From Nitrospinae bacterium CG11_big_fil_rev_8_21_14_0_20_45_15 (GTDB lineage Bacteria > Nitrospinota > Nitrospinia > Nitrospinales > VA-1), in the NCBI GenBank assembly GCA_002787235.1, contig PCWG01000042.1:274110-338109 (forward strand): DNA of 64,000 bases. The letters run 5' to 3'. Below, piece by piece: positions 60,366 to 64,000 of the stretch. Position 1 is the first letter of the stretch, and each line of letters opens with the position of its first letter. Below the pieces are notes generated by a model. That model saw only the letters and a list, made by a program, of their open reading frames with translations. It made no database searches and was not told the DNA's origin. Both the position numbers and the translations under genes were made by a program.

Positions 60366-61304
60366 ATGGATTCATCGAGTGAAAATGATTATTCGGCGTT
60401 AAAGGCACACTATCATTTTACAGAGGAAGATGAAGAACGCTTGCTTGCTTTGAAGCCCTTTCTTGAAGCTTCTGTTGAAGATTTTTTAACAGGATTCTAT
60501 GAATTTATCTGGGGATTCGGCAAGACGGCAGAATTTCTTAAAGATGAAGAAGTGGTCAGTCGGCACCGTGGAAAGATTCGCGAATGGTATTTGGATCTCT
60601 TCAATGGGACCTACAAACTCACCTATTTTCGAAAACTTTACAAGATAGGTGAGTTGCATGTTCGGTTGGGTCTGCCAACGCATTATGTCAATGCGGCGTT
60701 CAACTACGTTCGTGTTTTCACCTTGGGACGTATTCATAGAAGTTACACCGGAAAAGGTGATTTGACAGATGATCTCAAATCAGTTGAGAGAATTCTCGAT
60801 ATCAATCTGGACGTCTTGACCAGCTCCTACCGTCAGGAAGAAGTGGGCCGTTTCCTATCCCTTTCCAGTATTGAAAAGACATTATTGGGCCTGCTTAAAA
60901 GGGCCAGCTCCTATTTTAATTACTTGTTGGCGAGTGCTCTGGTAATGGTAGCGGTATTTGCGGTAGGCTTGTTTGGTTACGATGTGTATTTACTGACTTC
61001 TGGAAAAAACTCTGTGGAAGAGGGGATACTGACCATCCTGGGTAGTTTGCTTATTTTGTGGGCCGCGATCGAGCTGATTCATCAAGAGATCAGCCATCTG
61101 CGGGGAGGAGGGTTTGCTCTTGAAGTATTTATTACCCTTGCCATTGCCGCTTTGATTCGAAAAATATTGATATTTTCTCTTTCCCCGGCGAAGTCAGTGG
61201 ATGTTTTAATGTACGGGGTTTTGGTACTTTGTTTGAGTGTTTCTTATTGGTTGATCACTCAAAAATCTAAAAAGAAGATAAAAGAAGACTCGATTATTCT
61301 TTGA
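60366..61304 (+). CDS. globin-sensor (protoglobin-like) domain fused to PsiE-like membrane domain
   Basis: Sensor-globin motif KLYKIGELHVRLGLPTHYVNAAFNYVR; C-terminal four-helix membrane region SALVMVAVFAVGLFGYDVYLLTSG...LGSLLILWAAIELIHQEISHLRGGGFALEVFITLAIAALIRKILIF. Confidence 0.78.
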   Translation: MDSSSENDYSALKAHYHFTEEDEERLLALKPFLEASVEDFLTGFYEFIWGFGKTAEFLKDEEVVSRHRGKIREWYLDLFNGTYKLTYFRKLYKIGELHVRLGLPTHYVNAAFNYVRVFTLGRIHRSYTGKGDLTDDLKSVERILDINLDVLTSSYRQEEVGRFLSLSSIEKTLLGLLKRASSYFNYLLASALVMVAVFAVGLFGYDVYLLTSGKNSVEEGILTILGSLLILWAAIELIHQEISHLRGGGFALEVFITLAIAALIRKILIFSLSPAKSVDVLMYGVLVLCLSVSYWLITQKSKKKIKEDSIIL

Positions 61305-61342
61305 AAGTTGTCAGTGGCAATAACCGGATAAAGTCATTTTTC

Positions 61343-62317
61343 TCAGGAGTGGCCAACACAGGCAAGATATTCCATGATTTTTTGCAAATGTGCCGGTGTG
61401 TTTTCATAGACCGTTTCAAAATCTTCCACACTCAAGGCGACTCGGTTGCCCTGCTTGATAAGACCATAAGTCAGCGAAGCGGCAGTGCTTATCGCGTGTT
61501 CCAGGGCAGGGCCGGCTAAATCCAGACCTGTCACAGGGTCATTCAAGTTCAACGCTATTTTAAAGGTTTGTGTTTTTTCCTCACAAAATACCTTCACCCT
61601 CAAGTCCCCCGTTTTTGCTGAAGATTTCCAATGGATTTGTGCAAGAGAATCTCCTTCTCTGAATTCCCGTATCGACAGCAATTCACCCTCTGTAGAAATT
61701 GAGATTCCTTCAGTCTTCTCCAAGTCACCCAGACGAGGCAAAGGAATTTCCTTGATTTCCGGATAGACCAGGGCCGTCAAATGCAGAGGAATTTCCTGAG
61801 ATTTGATGAAAAAACCAAAAGGAAAGCTTGTGGCGATTCGACAGTGGTCGATTTCCAGAGGACCTCTTTGTGAGGCTTTGAGAAAAACAGATTTTGTGTG
61901 TGTCGATTGAGGTGGCAGGTAAAACAGATTGATATCCTGTTCCAGATTTACTGCATTCTCAACGAAAAAAAAACGCAAGGCATAGGAACCCATTTTTTTC
62001 TTTTTGTTCGAAATTTTTAAATTCAGTGCCACGGAACCGTTGGCGTAAAATGAGGGGGGAAGTTGGCCTGTTACTTCGATTTTTCTTAAAGTCCATTCAG
62101 AAAGTATTCCAGAAACAGCGATAAAACTGCAACACATTGCAAGAATCAAGTACAGCAGATTGTTTCCTGTATTGATTGCTCCGAAGCCAACGCCCAACAT
62201 GAGAAGAACGAAACCGCCGCCCTCCCGCGTATGTTGCAGGGTCTTGCCAAAAAGACTTATGGTGAAGATTGTTTTATAGGGAGCATTCGGGCGGTTATTC
62301 ATGGCGGATGACTGCAA
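61343..62317 (-). CDS. DUF58-domain membrane protein
   Basis: Two N-terminal TM helices, REFREGDSLAQIHWKSSAKTGDLRVKVF signature. Confidence 0.88.
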   Translation of the reverse strand: MQSSAMNNRPNAPYKTIFTISLFGKTLQHTREGGGFVLLMLGVGFGAINTGNNLLYLILAMCCSFIAVSGILSEWTLRKIEVTGQLPPSFYANGSVALNLKISNKKKKMGSYALRFFFVENAVNLEQDINLFYLPPQSTHTKSVFLKASQRGPLEIDHCRIATSFPFGFFIKSQEIPLHLTALVYPEIKEIPLPRLGDLEKTEGISISTEGELLSIREFREGDSLAQIHWKSSAKTGDLRVKVFCEEKTQTFKIALNLNDPVTGLDLAGPALEHAISTAASLTYGLIKQGNRVALSVEDFETVYENTPAHLQKIMEYLACVGHS

Positions 62318-62366
62318 CGGCTTACATTAGGGAGAATGGAGTATTCTATATATAGACTAGCAGAAA

Positions 62367-62404
62367 GCTCCGGCAAGAAACTCAAAAAAATTTATTGCCG
62401 GAGC
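62367..62404 (-). terminator. 10-bp perfect stem hairpin between transglutaminase and DUF58 genes
   Basis: GCTCCGGCAA-18 nt-TTGCCGGAGC, followed on the minus strand by TTTCTG. Confidence 0.55.
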
Positions 62405-62450
62405 CTATCTATAAATGTGCGGGGAACCCGATTAGACGTGATACGTCAAT

Positions 62451-64000
62451 TCATTGAGGTGAATTCTCAACTTCCTTGACTTTGACTTCAACTCTGAGTT
62501 TTTCATTGCCGCCGCCTTTAAAAATAGTTCCGCTGATAGGAGTCGCGTCTCTGTAGTTTCGTCCACAGGCGGTGCGTATGTGATCTTGCGAAACTATGCA
62601 ACCATTGGTTGGGTCAAATCCACGCCACCCTAAATAGGGGAGGTAGACTTCTGCCCAGGCATGAGAGGCATCGGACTGTATTTTATTTTCATAATTTCCG
62701 CCCGTATAAATATAGCCCACCCGATAGCGAGCGGGTATGTTTAACAAACGGCAGAGACAAATGAACAAATTGGCAAAATCCTGACAAACACCTTTTCGTG
62801 TAGAGAAAACATCGAAAGGTGTTGTTTCAAGATAGGTGCTTCCTGTCACATAAGAAAAGTCTTCAAAAATTTTCTTATTGATATCCAGTAGTGTGTCAAT
62901 CAGATGCATGTCGTTTCTCTTGACAAAACTCATTGCGTAATCCGTCAACTGTCGGAGTTGCGTTTCAGGCAATTCAGGTGGAAGCAAATAAGGAAGCATC
63001 ATCTGACGTTGCCATGGCATCCATGTGAGAGGAATCTGGGAGCGACGCATGACTGGATTGTGATCGTCTTGTGGACGGGCATAAACCTTGACCCGGCTTT
63101 TCATTTGGATCATCAGCTTGGTATAAGTACTGGTGATATCGTAGTAGAGTGCATGATTTGCAAATACATCTTCAAACGACAACATCTCTCCATCGACTGA
63201 AATTTCCAGTGTCGCACGTTCCACCTCCTGCACAGCATCTTCTACAGGTTGCAAACGAAAAAAATGCGAGCTGTGTTCTACAGGAACAGAATAATTGTAT
63301 TCTGTAATGTGTGAAATATTGTAGAACCGGTAGCTCAGGGGAGCCCCTTCCATATCGTGGGTCAGGGATTTGATGTTGATGGTATTTGAAAAGCTTTCTA
63401 CGCTTGGAATTGATTCTTCAAAGACCGCATTTACAATGGTTTGAGATTGTTCTTGTTGTTGAATGGCAGAAAATTCTTTGTCAATTATTTGGCTTTCGTC
63501 TGGTGTAACCGGTTCTTTAGTCTCCTTAGAAATATAGCTTTCAGGAGAAACATAGGTTGCAGGTGGCTCAAGAGTTGCAGGTGACTCAAGAGTTTCAGAT
63601 GACTCAAGAGTTTCAGATGACTCAAGAGTTTCAGATGACCCAAGAGCTTCAGAGGCTTCCGTAGCCAGTGGGTCTTCAGAGAAAGCCTTGATTTTCTCTT
63701 TTTCTGGAAAGCTGTCCCAGTAAATGGCACCTTTACGAATGATGATCAATCTTCCTTGTTCCATTAAGTCGAAGGGTGTCTCTTTGAACTGGAAGGAGGT
63801 GATCATGAAAACAGTGCGCAATGAATCGCGAGGAGTTTCCAGATCGAGCGAAACTATATCGGACTCAAACACAGGAGGTTTTTCGGAAGGCAAAACTCTA
63901 TGTGTATACAGGATAGACTTTGAATTTTTTCCATGATAAATGGCCATGCTCCTGCCATCACAGATAACAAAGTCGGCACTTCCCATGGCATCGAGTTGCT
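62451..64000 (-). CDS. class II glutamine amidotransferase-like (C-terminal half) - transglutaminase fusion, truncated at window end
   Basis: Frame stays open past the 63986 ATG (reads QLDA-MGSADFVICDGRSMAIYH). TGase core TRKGVCQDFANLFICLCRLLNIPARYRVGYIYTGG..ASHAWAEVYLPYLGWRGFDPTNG; N-terminus GSADFVICDGRSMAIYHGKNSKSILYTHR...TVFMITSFQFKETPFDLMEQGRLIIIRKGAI resembles the C-terminal half of YafJ-type GATase II. Confidence 0.75.
   Translation of the reverse strand, partial: QLDAMGSADFVICDGRSMAIYHGKNSKSILYTHRVLPSEKPPVFESDIVSLDLETPRDSLRTVFMITSFQFKETPFDLMEQGRLIIIRKGAIYWDSFPEKEKIKAFSEDPLATEASEALGSSETLESSETLESSETLESPATLEPPATYVSPESYISKETKEPVTPDESQIIDKEFSAIQQQEQSQTIVNAVFEESIPSVESFSNTINIKSLTHDMEGAPLSYRFYNISHITEYNYSVPVEHSSHFFRLQPVEDAVQEVERATLEISVDGEMLSFEDVFANHALYYDITSTYTKLMIQMKSRVKVYARPQDDHNPVMRRSQIPLTWMPWQRQMMLPYLLPPELPETQLRQLTDYAMSFVKRNDMHLIDTLLDINKKIFEDFSYVTGSTYLETTPFDVFSTRKGVCQDFANLFICLCRLLNIPARYRVGYIYTGGNYENKIQSDASHAWAEVYLPYLGWRGFDPTNGCIVSQDHIRTACGRNYRDATPISGTIFKGGGNEKLRVEVKVKEVENSPQ
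63557..63654 (-). repeat. 18-bp in-frame tandem repeat, five units plus partial
   Basis: Units TTGCAGGTGGCTCAAGAG, TTGCAGGTGACTCAAGAG, 2x TTTCAGATGACTCAAGAG, TTTCAGATGACCCAAGAG; encodes SSETLE/SPATLE linker repeats. Confidence 0.9.

Noticed and set aside
63557-63654. CRISPR-like array
   Set aside because: 18-bp units are contiguous with no spacers, are in frame in a CDS, and no cas genes are nearby.

Overview
The window is about 64 kb of bacterial chromosome with moderate GC and no recognisable IS element, prophage, rRNA or CRISPR array. The gene mix (two flagellar-type stators, two Maf/MptE-like proteins, a sigma28-type promoter, class I adenylate cyclase, TatC, DUF507 pair) suggests a motile Gram-negative, but the taxon is not determined here. 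Main blocks: a czcABC-type metal efflux operon with a His-rich protein; mutL, ferredoxin and a DnaJ-like gene; a biotin segment (bioF, alpha/beta hydrolase, DUF429-GAF-histidine kinase fusion, bioC); pabB-like; a MacAB-TolC-type exporter; tRNA-Gly(CCC); tatC; stator operon 1 (motA-motB-PilZ); oppDF; rocD and putA; stator operon 2 (motB, class I adenylate cyclase-like gene, motA, pentapeptide-repeat gene); a nitric-oxide-type cluster (Rrf2, truncated globin, RIC/ScdA); a higher-GC two-gene block; a CBS gene plus a globin-sensor/PsiE-like fusion; DUF58; and a transglutaminase whose N-terminus resembles a class II glutamine amidotransferase. The strongest candidates for new biology are: (1) a class I adenylate cyclase-like gene lying between motB and motA, where both MotB paralogues in the window carry about 260-280 residue N-terminal coiled-coil extensions sharing a motif, and the other stator operon carries a PilZ gene with intact c-di-GMP motifs; (2) the DUF429-GAF-histidine kinase fusion inside the biotin genes; (3) a near-consensus sigma28 promoter driving an isolated 61-aa protein; (4) the globin-sensor/PsiE fusion. 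All family assignments were made by eye from translated motifs; no database search was run.
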